DNA from: RFSX01 sp965230215
GTDB taxonomy: Bacteria > Bacteroidota > Bacteroidia > Chitinophagales > Saprospiraceae
Direction of reading: 5' to 3'
DNA length: 64,000 bases
Assembly (NCBI GenBank): GCA_965230215.1
Contig: CBDDKN010000002.1
Span: 682,001 to 746,000, forward strand
Every line of letters starts with the position of its first letter. Within the stretch, counting starts at the first letter, position 1. The translations under genes and the position numbers were made by a program. Positions 47,786 to 56,473 of this stretch are shown one piece after another. The notes under the pieces were generated by a model, which was not told the DNA's origin, made no database searches, and saw only the letters and a list, made by a program, of their open reading frames with translations.

Positions 47786-48349
47786 TTAAAATGATTTAAT
47801 GTATTTATTGTCTAGAAAATTCTTCTTTATCTGATCAAGCTTATGTGCCACACTGGCATCATACAGTCTGTCATCCATTTCGATAACAAACCCCCCGATC
47901 AATTCAGGATCAACACTTGTCTCGATCTCTACAGTAGAATCTGTAACATCACTTTTCTCAAGTGCTGATTTGATTGCAGCAAGTGCACCATCACCCAGCT
48001 TAGTAGCTGTGGTAAGTTTGACTTCTGTAATCTTATTAAACTTCTTATACTGATGTATAAAGCTGTCAACTATCTCTGGAAGATAAATCTCTCTTCCTTT
48101 TCTGGCGAGTATTGCAAAGAATGAATGCGCTACTTTTCCGATGTTATCACCGAAAATAGTATCAAACACTTTTTGCTTTTTATCCGCCTTGATGATAGGG
48201 CTCTTTACAAAAAGTTTAAACTCACGGTTTGATAGTGCATCATTAACTGCTAACATATCATTATAGATACTGTCTAAGGCATTCTGTTCAATACCCAAAG
48301 ACAACAACGACTTAGCATAACGTGATGCAATTCTAGTATCGCCAGCCAT
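47786..48349 (-). CDS. atpH: F1Fo ATP synthase subunit delta
   Basis: The 187-residue peripheral stalk subunit linking F1 to the b dimer. ASRYAKSLLSLGIEQ at the N-terminus and VEIETSVDPELIGGFVIEMD near the C-terminus are characteristic. The operon position between atpF and atpA agrees. The gap to atpF is 3 bp. Confidence 0.96.
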   Translation of the reverse strand: MAGDTRIASRYAKSLLSLGIEQNALDSIYNDMLAVNDALSNREFKLFVKSPIIKADKKQKVFDTIFGDNIGKVAHSFFAILARKGREIYLPEIVDSFIHQYKKFNKITEVKLTTATKLGDGALAAIKSALEKSDVTDSTVEIETSVDPELIGGFVIEMDDRLYDASVAHKLDQIKKNFLDNKYIKSF

Positions 48350-48352
48350 ATA

Positions 48353-48871
48353 TTAGTTCAACTTAATTTCGTCAATTAATTTGCCTACAAAGCTTTCGTG
48401 GTCATCCTGACCGCTCAATTGCTTCTTGATAACTTTTTCAGCAATTTCAGTAGCCAACATTCCAACCTGGTTTTTAACCTCGACCAATGCAGACTGCTTT
48501 TCATTCTCAATTTCAAGCTTGGCGTTTGTTACAATACGCTGAGCTTCTTCTTTGGCTTTGTTCTTCGCCTCGTTGATAATTGAGGTTTTAGTATCCATTG
48601 CTTCCTTAAGGATTTTAGCTCTTTCCTCTCTTGCTTCCGCCAAAATCTGATCGTTCTCAGCTTTAAGCTTGGCCATTTCCTCTCTTACACTTTTTGCCTC
48701 ATCCAAAGCACCTTGAATGCTATCCGCTCTAGACTTCAAAGCTCTGGTGATAGGACCAAATGAAGTTTTTCCGATAAGGAACCAAAACAAACCAAAAATG
48801 AATGTTGTCCATAGAATCAATCCCAAGTCTGGTTTGATCGGACTAAAATCAAGAAGATATATCAATAACAT
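48353..48871 (-). CDS. atpF: F1Fo ATP synthase subunit b
   Basis: The 172-residue stalk subunit has an N-terminal membrane helix (about 16-36, LGLILWTTFIFGLFWFLIGK) and then a long charged coiled coil (ALDEAKSVREEMAKLKAEN onwards). It dimerises and connects the a subunit with delta/alpha. The arrangement between atpE and atpH is standard. Confidence 0.96.
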   Translation of the reverse strand: MLLIYLLDFSPIKPDLGLILWTTFIFGLFWFLIGKTSFGPITRALKSRADSIQGALDEAKSVREEMAKLKAENDQILAEAREERAKILKEAMDTKTSIINEAKNKAKEEAQRIVTNAKLEIENEKQSALVEVKNQVGMLATEIAEKVIKKQLSGQDDHESFVGKLIDEIKLN

Positions 48872-48951
48872 TTTTACCTTTTTTCAAATTTTAAAAACAG
48901 GGGATGATATAACCAACCGTTATACCATCACCCTATAATTTCTTGCTTGGA

Positions 48952-49158
48952 TTATCCAACGAAGAAAGCCAATAGAATAGCGATCAATGCCGCACCCTCT
49001 ACAAGAGCTGCCATCAAGATCATGTTTGCTCTGATGTCACCTACTGCTTCAGGTTGTCTAGCGATTGCTTCCATAGCTTTAGCACCGATATTACCAATAC
49101 CGATACCTGCTCCGATTACTGCCAATCCAGCTCCTATAGCTGCTACTGTTCCAGTCAT
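48952..49158 (-). CDS. atpE: F1Fo ATP synthase subunit c
   Basis: The 68-residue proteolipid has two membrane helices joined by the polar loop ARQPE (33-37). The ion-carrying carboxylate is E54 (ALVEGAALIAILLA). The first helix is glycine-rich (AAIGAGLAVIGAGIGIGNIG). The residues around E54 look proton-type, but I would not exclude sodium without an alignment. Confidence 0.96.
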   Translation of the reverse strand: MTGTVAAIGAGLAVIGAGIGIGNIGAKAMEAIARQPEAVGDIRANMILMAALVEGAALIAILLAFFVG

Positions 49159-49200
49159 TTTTAAAAAATTTATGTTAATAAAAACAGTTAACCAATATTA

Positions 49201-50490
49201 TTAATGATGCGCCTCTTCAGTTGCCGCACCAATGTATGAAGCTGTTAGAATCGCAAATACAAATGCTTGTATGAACGCAACCAACAACTCGATAGCCATC
49301 ATGAAAATTGTCAAAAGTGTAGAACCAACTGCCGTTCCCAGTGCTGCACCAGGATTTGCTCCGTTCTCACCAAAAATGAAAATCAATCCAACAAAAATCA
49401 CAATTACCATATGCCCTGCCGTGATGTTACCGAACAAACGCAACATCAAGGTAAGTGGCTTTATAAATACACCTAGAAATTCTACAGGTGTTACAATCGT
49501 TTTAACCCAGGCAGGAATTCCTGGCATCCAGAATATATGCTCCCAGTAATGCTTGTTTCCGCTTAGGTTTGTAACAAGAAAGGCAAATACAGCCAAAACA
49601 AATGTCACTGATAGATTTCCTGTCACATTCGAACCTCCAAAGAATGGCACCTGACCAAACAAGTTCAAGAACAGAATAAAGAAGAAAAGTGACATGATGA
49701 AGGATTGGTACTTTTCCCACTTATGTCCAAGGAAAGGCTTGCAAACCTCATCCTGAATAAACATGAATATTGGCTCGATGAAACCTTGAAGACCAGAAGG
49801 CGCCTCGCCTTCTCTTTCTTTGTATTTTTTCGTTACAGCTCTGAATACGAAAAATGCTAAAAGAAACATCAGAATCATGCTCACCACATTCTTCGTCAAA
49901 GACAGATCATGGAATGAAGTAAGTCCTCCACCGAACAGGCCAAAATCAAGTGTACTCTTATTATCACAAACCCACTCTTTACCATCATGGCAAACATGGA
50001 TCACATCTTTGGCTTTACCATCGATCTCCATTTCTCTGGCATATACCGAGTGGTGAGCCAGTTCTACAGAACCTTTTGGAAAAGAAGCATCCTGAATTCT
50101 TTTTATAGATCCTTCGTATAGCACATAACCATCATATGCATGTCTCGCATTACCATGGTAATCTGCATTGAATTTACCAGATGAGAAAACATCAAAGCCT
50201 TGACCCGGAACCCATGAAATCACAGGAAGCGGAATATGCCAAGGTCCGATTGAGAAAATATTCTGATCACTGATGTGGTGAAAAGCTACCGCACCAGGAT
50301 TGAAAACATCTTCGTGATGAGGAATATGGCAAGCACCATGATCAGCATGCGCGTCTCCATGGTCATGACTGTGGTCACCTTGTTCGTGACTATGATTATC
50401 CCCATGATCATCATCTCCGTGATCGTTTCCCGCGTACAAAATTCCAAAACTTAGGAATAAGACTATACTTAAAAGTGATTTGATCCTCAT
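49201..50490 (-). CDS. atpB: F1Fo ATP synthase subunit a with long His-rich N-terminus
   Basis: The 429-residue a subunit is much longer than the E. coli protein (271). Residues 1-20 form a signal-like hydrophobic segment. Residues 24-59 contain 12 His with many Asp/Gly. The channel domain begins near residue 175, and the essential Arg lies in LRLFGNITAGHMVIV; the last helices contain LVAFIQAFVFAILTASYIG. Extended a subunits with an extra exported region are known in Bacteroidota; such a dense His cluster could bind metal, which is speculative. ATG at 50490 is chosen over GTG at 50499. It is the first gene of the atp operon. Confidence 0.94.
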   Translation of the reverse strand: MRIKSLLSIVLFLSFGILYAGNDHGDDDHGDNHSHEQGDHSHDHGDAHADHGACHIPHHEDVFNPGAVAFHHISDQNIFSIGPWHIPLPVISWVPGQGFDVFSSGKFNADYHGNARHAYDGYVLYEGSIKRIQDASFPKGSVELAHHSVYAREMEIDGKAKDVIHVCHDGKEWVCDNKSTLDFGLFGGGLTSFHDLSLTKNVVSMILMFLLAFFVFRAVTKKYKEREGEAPSGLQGFIEPIFMFIQDEVCKPFLGHKWEKYQSFIMSLFFFILFLNLFGQVPFFGGSNVTGNLSVTFVLAVFAFLVTNLSGNKHYWEHIFWMPGIPAWVKTIVTPVEFLGVFIKPLTLMLRLFGNITAGHMVIVIFVGLIFIFGENGANPGAALGTAVGSTLLTIFMMAIELLVAFIQAFVFAILTASYIGAATEEAHH

Positions 50491-50496
50491 TGAAAA

Positions 50497-50516
50497 CACC
50501 GATTTTAAAATCGGTG
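50497..50516. promoter_or_regulatory. Perfect 20-bp palindrome at the atpB promoter
   Basis: CACCGATTTTAAAATCGGTG is a perfect self-complementary 20-mer with no loop. It abuts the -7 box at 50517-50524 and lies 7 bp before the atpB ATG. The predicted transcription start falls inside it, so it is better explained as a DNA operator than as an RNA hairpin. No matching regulator is known. Confidence 0.5.
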
Positions 50517-50524
50517 CAAAGGTA
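50517..50524 (-). promoter_or_regulatory. Putative -7 box for the atp operon
   Basis: On the minus strand TACCTTTG matches TAnnTTTG, 27 bp before the atpB ATG and directly next to the 20-bp palindrome. Confidence 0.4.
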
Positions 50525-50683
50525 TTAAATACTGGGTTATAAACTATTGATTTTTAGTATTTTTTATATAAAAACAATAGGTAAATTTCTACGTCGGAAT
50601 GGTAGATATTTGGGATATCTGTCTACAGGCAATTCGATTGTTCTGAATGCACCGAATTTGACGATATTCTAGAGAAGGCATTA

Positions 50684-50720
50684 TAACAAAACACCAATTA
50701 AGAATCTTAATTGGTGTTTT
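50684..50720 (-). terminator. Strong intrinsic terminator after rny
   Basis: A perfect 15-bp stem AAAACACCAATTAAG/CTTAATTGGTGTTTT (688-702 with 706-720 in the 50 kb block) has a 3-base loop and a TTTTG run on the minus strand. It lies 58 bp past the rny stop. The A/T ends make it work on either strand. Confidence 0.85.
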
Positions 50721-50777
50721 CTGTTGTATCAAAATGAAATGGCCATTTACCATGACCATATCGTCATTTAACCGTTC

Positions 50778-52439
50778 TTATCTGGCGATGGCAGTAGCCC
50801 TTTTCTCTCTGATAACCGTCACTTTTACCTGACCTGGATACTGCATTTCATCCTGGATCTTCTGCGAGATCATAAATGCCAGATCATCAGCAAAGCTATC
50901 ACTCACTTTTTCACTTTCTACAATCACACGGAGTTCTCTTCCCGCCTGGATTGCATATGCTTTTTGTACGCCATCATAACTCAGTGCCAAATCTTCCAAC
51001 TCGCCAATTCTCTTAAGATAACTTTCAAGAATCTCTCTTCTGGCTCCTGGTCTTGCACCTGAAATGGCATCACACGCTTGCACCAATGGTGAAATGATAT
51101 TATTCATTTCGATTTCATCGTGGTGTGCTCCTACCGCATTCAAAATAACCGGGTGCTCTTTTACTTTTTCGAGCATCTGCATACCAAGCAGTGCGTGAGG
51201 CAATTCAGATTCTTCATCTGCAACTTTTCCAATATCATGCAACAGACCTGCTCTCTTAGCCATCTTGATCTGCTTATTGCTCATTCCCAATTCCGCAGCC
51301 ATTACTGCACACAATGTTGCTGTTTCGATGGAGTGCTTAAGAAGGTTCTGACCATAAGATGATCTGAATCTCATTCTTCCCACGAACCTCACTATCGAAG
51401 CATGTAAACCATGTATATCAAGATCGATAACGGTACGCTCTCCGATTTCCTTGATCTGCTCTTCCAATTGCTTCTTAACTTTAGCAACTGTTTCTTCAAT
51501 CTTGGCCGGGTGAATTCTACCATCCGCAACCAATCGCTTCAGTGATAAGCGGCAAACCTCTCTTCGGATTGGATCGAAACTGGATATTACGATAGCTTCA
51601 GGTGTATCATCAACGATTATCTCAGCGCCGGTTGCGGCTTCTAGTGCTCTGATATTTCTACCCTCACGACCGATAATCTGACCTTTGATATCATCTGAAT
51701 CAAGATTGAATACAGACACTGTATTCTCAATCGTGTATTCTGCTCCCATTCTTTGAATGGTTTGAATGATGATCTTCTTAGCTTCCTTGGCAGCTCGATT
51801 CTTTGCTTCACTAACAGCTTCCTTCTCAATAGCAAGTGCTTCGGTTTCAACTTTAGCCTTAACCGCTTCAAGCAACTTGTCTTTTGCTTCCGACTCCGAT
51901 AATCTTGAAATTGACTCAAGCTCTTTGATTCTAACTTCATTAGCCTTATCCAGTTCTTCTTTTTTCTTGGCAACAATCTTGAGCTGCTTTTCAAGGTTCT
52001 GCTTAATGGCTTCTACCTCTGACTCTCTTTGTTCGATTGATTCAAGCTCTGATTGGAATGAAGCCTGCTTTTGTGCCAGCTCCTTTTCCATTGAGACGAC
52101 CTGCATTTCTCTTTCCTTCATCTCAACTTTCTGGTCGGCCTTATAACTCTGGTAGTTTTCTTTCAGTTTGGCGTATTTGTCTTTCGCCTCCTGGATTTTC
52201 TTTTGTTTGATGGATTCGTTTTTAGACTCTGCCTTGCTTACTATTCTTTCTGCCTTTGAATCCGCCTCGTCGATTTTTCTTTTAGCGGTAATCTCCGCCT
52301 CTTTCAATGTGAGATCTGCTTTGTTATTAGCCTCATCTATTTTGCTTTGAGCAGCTTTACGAACCATAAAGTTGCTTATGATGAATCCTATAACCAGACC
52401 TGCTACTATGCCAATGATAAATGGCAATCCATATTCCAT
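50778..52439 (-). CDS. rny: Ribonuclease Y
   Basis: RNase Y is a membrane-anchored endoribonuclease that starts mRNA decay. The 553-residue protein has an N-terminal helix (about 4-25), then a long coiled coil (about 30-230). A KH domain follows (GQIIGREGRNIRALEAATGA), then an HD domain (LKHSIETATLCAVMAAELG, AGLLHDIGKVADEE) and the C-terminal Rny domain. The HD metal ligands are intact. It lies 41 bp downstream of zapA. Confidence 0.96.
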   Translation of the reverse strand: MEYGLPFIIGIVAGLVIGFIISNFMVRKAAQSKIDEANNKADLTLKEAEITAKRKIDEADSKAERIVSKAESKNESIKQKKIQEAKDKYAKLKENYQSYKADQKVEMKEREMQVVSMEKELAQKQASFQSELESIEQRESEVEAIKQNLEKQLKIVAKKKEELDKANEVRIKELESISRLSESEAKDKLLEAVKAKVETEALAIEKEAVSEAKNRAAKEAKKIIIQTIQRMGAEYTIENTVSVFNLDSDDIKGQIIGREGRNIRALEAATGAEIIVDDTPEAIVISSFDPIRREVCRLSLKRLVADGRIHPAKIEETVAKVKKQLEEQIKEIGERTVIDLDIHGLHASIVRFVGRMRFRSSYGQNLLKHSIETATLCAVMAAELGMSNKQIKMAKRAGLLHDIGKVADEESELPHALLGMQMLEKVKEHPVILNAVGAHHDEIEMNNIISPLVQACDAISGARPGARREILESYLKRIGELEDLALSYDGVQKAYAIQAGRELRVIVESEKVSDSFADDLAFMISQKIQDEMQYPGQVKVTVIREKRATAIAR

Positions 52440-52480
52440 AACGTTCTGATTTAAATATTATAAAATGGAGCGGAGCGAAT

Positions 52481-52771
52481 CTAATCCTGGATTTGATCAG
52501 AAATGCGATCTATCAAGCTTTTGATCTTATTGCTTGCCTTTTCAAGACTTTCCGGATTCTGTTTCCGCGTCTCAAAAGCATAGGTTAGCAATATCATCGC
52601 TAAAATATCCTTTGTAGTCTTTACGAGAAATTTGATTTTATACTCTGAGATCTTCTCATTAATCTCGGCTTCAATCTCCTTAGCATAAGTCATTTCCTCC
52701 TCAGTCAACTTTACAGGATAGCTTTCTCCTGCAATATGGATAGTATGTGATATGAGGTTTTCACTTTCCAT
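52481..52771 (-). CDS. zapA: Cell division protein ZapA
   Basis: A 96-residue ZapA-like protein that cross-links FtsZ filaments. The N-terminal beta-alpha-beta part (HIAGESYPVKLTEEEMTYAKEI) is followed by a helical tail (FETRKQNPESLEKASNKIKS). It overlaps the preceding coiled-coil gene by 11 bp. Identification rests on length, pattern and context with rny and pheT, a frequent Bacteroidota order. Confidence 0.85.
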   Translation of the reverse strand: MESENLISHTIHIAGESYPVKLTEEEMTYAKEIEAEINEKISEYKIKFLVKTTKDILAMILLTYAFETRKQNPESLEKASNKIKSLIDRISDQIQD

Positions 52772-53033
52772 CCAACTCGATATTTATTAACTCTATACAT
52801 TGCTCTATCTGGTCTATATAACCATCAAGAGTTTTTTCAATGTTATTAAGCTTGGATATATTATCAGTGTCAGTATCGGTTTTCCGATCAGATATTTTGT
52901 TAGTTAATTTTTCCTCCAGCTCTCTATTCCTCTCGTTCAGTTCATTGTTTTCATTAAGCGCTGTATGCCACTTTTGGATAAGCAACTCAATTCTTTGCTC
53001 CAAGGCATCAATATGTTTATGAAATGCCTCCAT
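52761..53033 (-). CDS. Small coiled-coil protein coupled to zapA
   Basis: A 90-residue acidic protein with nearly continuous coiled coil: heptads in IDALEQRIELLIQKWHTALN and ENNELNERNRELEEKLTNK, a short Thr/Asp linker, and a second helix (IEKTLDGYIDQIEQCIEL). It has no membrane segment. The 11-bp overlap with zapA indicates translational coupling. It may be a division partner analogous to ZapB, but it has no clear sequence match to it that I can name. Confidence 0.7.
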   Translation of the reverse strand: MEAFHKHIDALEQRIELLIQKWHTALNENNELNERNRELEEKLTNKISDRKTDTDTDNISKLNNIEKTLDGYIDQIEQCIELINIELDGK

Positions 53034-53037
53034 ATTG

Positions 53038-53045
53038 CAAAAATA
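53038..53045 (-). promoter_or_regulatory. Putative -7 box for the coiled-coil/zapA pair
   Basis: TATTTTTG on the minus strand matches TAnnTTTG and lies only 5 bp before the ATG at 53033, which predicts a leaderless transcript. Confidence 0.3.
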
Positions 53046-53124
53046 ATTCTTTTTTAACTATGGTTAAAGAAAGATTATTCCCCTTGGGAGGCCAAAAACA
53101 GTCAAAAATAGCCTTGAATGCTTG

Positions 53125-55551
53125 CTATTTACGTATTACAGCACCAAGTTCCTTGCCAAAAACTTCAGTCAACTTGTTGATTACCTTATCAACATCCTTG
53201 TCTTTTAGTGTTTTTTCAAGGTTTTGGAATACGAATTTCACCGCGTAGGATTTCTTACCTTCTCCCAATTGCTCATTGTTGGTATAGACATCGAATAACT
53301 CAATATCTGTAATGAGTTTTTTCTCGGTTTTGCCGGTAAGTCGGATAATATCACCAAACTTGACATGTTCATCAACAACCAGGGCCAGATCACGGCTGGT
53401 GGAAGGATACTTGCTGATAGGTTCTATTCTGACATTGGAAGAAATAGCAAAGTCCAGGATATTTTGCCAATTGAAGTCCGCATAGTATACCTCCTGCTTG
53501 ATGTCAAACTGCTTAAGAACGCTACTGTCTACCAATCCAAATTTAACCAAGGTCTTTGGACCTCTGTGGTAGTGCAGCCCATATTCAAAATGGGGATCCT
53601 CTTCAAGTTCTGAATTCTGAAAACTCGCAATGTTGAGTCTGTTCAAGACCAGTGAAACCCATTTCTTAATATCATAAAAGCCTGCATCTCTCTGACCATT
53701 TGAAATCCAGCTCAAAGGTGACTCTTTCCCTGTAACAAAAAGACTCAGGTGTGGTGTCTCCACAAACGCTTCAACTTTCTGATAAGACTTTCCAAACTCA
53801 AACAATCTCAAGTCTGTCTGCTGGTGATTAATATTACGAGATACCGAATCCAAGCCGCTAAGCAATACATCCGGTCGCATGATATCCAAATGTGTATTAC
53901 TGGTGTTGTTGATAAACACCAATCCATTGTGGTCTTCATACCACTTCGATTCGGCAAGAGATAGTCCCTTCATCTCATTGAAGCCATTGCCAGCTAACAA
54001 TTCTGAAACTGTATTCTTAACCGATCGCACATTAGGGTGATTGTGTGTATGAATCGTGGTCTTCAATACAGTCGGTATCTCGACCTTGTTGAATCCATAT
54101 ATTCTTAACACCTCTTCAATTAAATCTACCTCCCTAAGTACATCTGCCTTATTTGTAGGCACCTGAACATATACCTGGGTATCATCAACCACCTTTGTTG
54201 TCATGCCCATTGCATGAAGTATTCCCACGATATCCTCATTACTCATTGAAGAGCCTATCAGTCTATTGACATTATCAAAGCTCAGAAGTATTTCCTTCTC
54301 TTCAATCGGCGTTGGATATATGTCAATGATTTCCGAGGAAACTTTTGCACCGGCATATTCTTTAAGCAGGCCGATCGCCTTCTTCAATGCCTTGACTGTA
54401 TTATTGGGATCACTGCCTTTCTCAAAAATTTTGGCTGCGTCCGTTCTCAATAAATGATGTGTGCTGCTTTTTCTTGTTTCTGAAGCTGCGAAGTGCGCTG
54501 ATTCAAGGAATATACTTGTCGTGCCATCCGTCACGCCAGAATTTAAGCCCCCAAAAATTCCTGCGATGCACATTGGCCTGTCATCCCCGTCACAAATCAT
54601 AAGGTCCTCGGAAGTAAGTGTCCTCTCCTTCTCATCAAGGGAAATAAACTTGGTGCCTTCAGCTAGGTTCTTAACTCTGATTTCATTTCCGCCAATCTTT
54701 GAAGCATCAAAAGCATGAAGCGGTTGACCATAAGCATGTAAAACAAAATTGGTAATGTCAACAACGTTGTTAATTGGCCGCACACCTATAGACTGTAAAA
54801 GATTGCGCATCCAATCTGGAGACGGTCCTATCTTCAACTCGCTAAGCAATACCCCGGAATATCTAGGACAAGCGGTACGGTTCTCAACGGTTACATTTAT
54901 GCCAGAACCATTCTCATCCACATCAAATTCAAAATTCACAAAGTCCTTTACTGTATTGTGCTCATCTGAATGCACCTTAAAATACGCCGCAATATCTTGA
55001 GCAACACCCATATGGCAGGTGGCATCTGATCTGTTAGGAGTTAAGCCTATCTCAAATATATAATCGTCTTCAATATTGTAAACCTCTCTGGCTGAAGTGC
55101 CAACTGCAACATCATCTGGTAATACGATAATACCACTGTGATCATCTCCCAATCCAAGCTCATCTTCGGCACATATCATACCTTCTGATAATTCACCTCT
55201 TATCTTACCTTTCTTAATCTTCCAAGGATCTCCTTCAGCTGGATACAGACTTGTTCCAACAGTAGCGACAAGAACTTTTTTATTCTGAGCAACATTTGGT
55301 GCACCACATACGATCTGCAGCAGTTCCTCTTGTCCTACATCCACCTTGGTAAGGGAAAGCTTATCAGCATTGGGGTGTTTTACACATTCTACAACATGGC
55401 CTACCACTATTCCTTGTAGACCACCTTTTATACTTTCTACCTTTTCAACACCTTCAACCTCCAGGCCGATCTCCGTAAGTATTTCTGCAATACGTTCAAT
55501 ATCACCTTCGAGCTTAATGTATTTCTTTAGCCAGTTGTACGAAACTTTCAT
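53125..55551 (-). CDS. pheT: Phenylalanyl-tRNA synthetase beta subunit
   Basis: The 808-residue beta subunit of the heterotetrameric enzyme. Domains in order are an N-terminal tRNA-binding EMAP-like domain (about 40-150, VVGHVVECVKHPNADKLSLT), the B3/B4 editing domain (about 215-390), a B5 domain (about 400-480), the catalytic-like core, and a C-terminal FDX-ACB anticodon-binding domain (about 715-808, SKYPSTSRDLALVVDEHVKF). The pheS gene is not adjacent, as is common in this phylum. Confidence 0.97.
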   Translation of the reverse strand: MKVSYNWLKKYIKLEGDIERIAEILTEIGLEVEGVEKVESIKGGLQGIVVGHVVECVKHPNADKLSLTKVDVGQEELLQIVCGAPNVAQNKKVLVATVGTSLYPAEGDPWKIKKGKIRGELSEGMICAEDELGLGDDHSGIIVLPDDVAVGTSAREVYNIEDDYIFEIGLTPNRSDATCHMGVAQDIAAYFKVHSDEHNTVKDFVNFEFDVDENGSGINVTVENRTACPRYSGVLLSELKIGPSPDWMRNLLQSIGVRPINNVVDITNFVLHAYGQPLHAFDASKIGGNEIRVKNLAEGTKFISLDEKERTLTSEDLMICDGDDRPMCIAGIFGGLNSGVTDGTTSIFLESAHFAASETRKSSTHHLLRTDAAKIFEKGSDPNNTVKALKKAIGLLKEYAGAKVSSEIIDIYPTPIEEKEILLSFDNVNRLIGSSMSNEDIVGILHAMGMTTKVVDDTQVYVQVPTNKADVLREVDLIEEVLRIYGFNKVEIPTVLKTTIHTHNHPNVRSVKNTVSELLAGNGFNEMKGLSLAESKWYEDHNGLVFINNTSNTHLDIMRPDVLLSGLDSVSRNINHQQTDLRLFEFGKSYQKVEAFVETPHLSLFVTGKESPLSWISNGQRDAGFYDIKKWVSLVLNRLNIASFQNSELEEDPHFEYGLHYHRGPKTLVKFGLVDSSVLKQFDIKQEVYYADFNWQNILDFAISSNVRIEPISKYPSTSRDLALVVDEHVKFGDIIRLTGKTEKKLITDIELFDVYTNNEQLGEGKKSYAVKFVFQNLEKTLKDKDVDKVINKLTEVFGKELGAVIRK

Positions 55552-55576
55552 ATCCTTAGGACCTTAATTTGGTCTG

Positions 55577-55584
55577 CAAAGATA
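55577..55584 (-). promoter_or_regulatory. Putative -7 box for pheT
   Basis: TATCTTTG on the minus strand matches TAnnTTTG, 26 bp before the pheT ATG. Confidence 0.4.
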
Positions 55585-55622
55585 AGTCAAATAATTAGTA
55601 GCGCTCAGGAAATGAGCCGCTC

Positions 55623-56468
55623 TTATTCTTTTAGGTATGCTGATTCAGCCTGAAGCACTTCGCCGTCAAAAAACGATGCCGTTACAAATGAGATAATTTC
55701 CATGTTTTCAGGAATCCACTCACCATTGACTTCGTCAGGAACAGTATAGCTGAAAGATCTGGAAATAATCTCTCCAGCTTCCATGCCTTCGCTAGCCAGG
55801 ATGTCTCCTTGAACCGATGACAACATGTCCTTCATAACGTGATTGTGCTCATAATCAGGAATAATCTCAGTCTGATTCGACTGAGCATCGATGAGGTAGC
55901 TTTCATTGACCAGAACATTCAATCGCATGATGCCCTCGATATCTTCAACGGCTTCGACTTCTGCCTCGACCGATGCTTGTCTGCTTGACTCATTATAACT
56001 CACATCAAGTCGGATAGCAACCTTGGCTTTTTCTTCAAGTCTCTCTAATACTAATGGCTGCCATCTTCCTATATTATCAACAGTCTGAAAGTCTTCATCT
56101 TCAAAATGCACCCTGTCTACAACGGCTGCAGGTTTGCCAAGAAATGGTGAAAGTTTGGTTTCCAGATCCCGGGCATCATCATAGCGAAAATCATAAATGC
56201 TTGAAGAGGTAGGCTGCGCCAAAAACTGTCCATGAATCGCATTGGATACAACACGACCTTCAAAAACTGTGAGGATGGCTTCTAATGCTGCCGTACCTGC
56301 CGGGCAATTGGGACAACTAACTCCTGTTAGCTCTTCGATTAAGACTTTTTTCTGAACAGTGGCCGTCGTATCACCCCCACCTGGGCCTGAAGTGATAACC
56401 ACGGGCACCTCTTCACAAGATGCCAATACAAATAATGCTGCTACTATTCCGTAAATCAAATTTCTCAT
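55623..56468 (-). CDS. Omp28-related lipoprotein
   Basis: The 281-residue protein has a lipoprotein signal with lipobox LASC (C18). It then has a thioredoxin-like region with LIEELTGVSCPNCPAGTAAL (C52 and C55) that defines the Omp28 family; the first Cys pair is in CxxC form. The second half is an immunoglobulin-like beta domain. Members are surface proteins of Bacteroidota with poorly known function. It lies 5 bp downstream of the DUF6029 gene and probably shares an operon. Confidence 0.83.
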   Translation of the reverse strand: MRNLIYGIVAALFVLASCEEVPVVITSGPGGGDTTATVQKKVLIEELTGVSCPNCPAGTAALEAILTVFEGRVVSNAIHGQFLAQPTSSSIYDFRYDDARDLETKLSPFLGKPAAVVDRVHFEDEDFQTVDNIGRWQPLVLERLEEKAKVAIRLDVSYNESSRQASVEAEVEAVEDIEGIMRLNVLVNESYLIDAQSNQTEIIPDYEHNHVMKDMLSSVQGDILASEGMEAGEIISRSFSYTVPDEVNGEWIPENMEIISFVTASFFDGEVLQAESAYLKE

Positions 56469-56473
56469 ATCAA

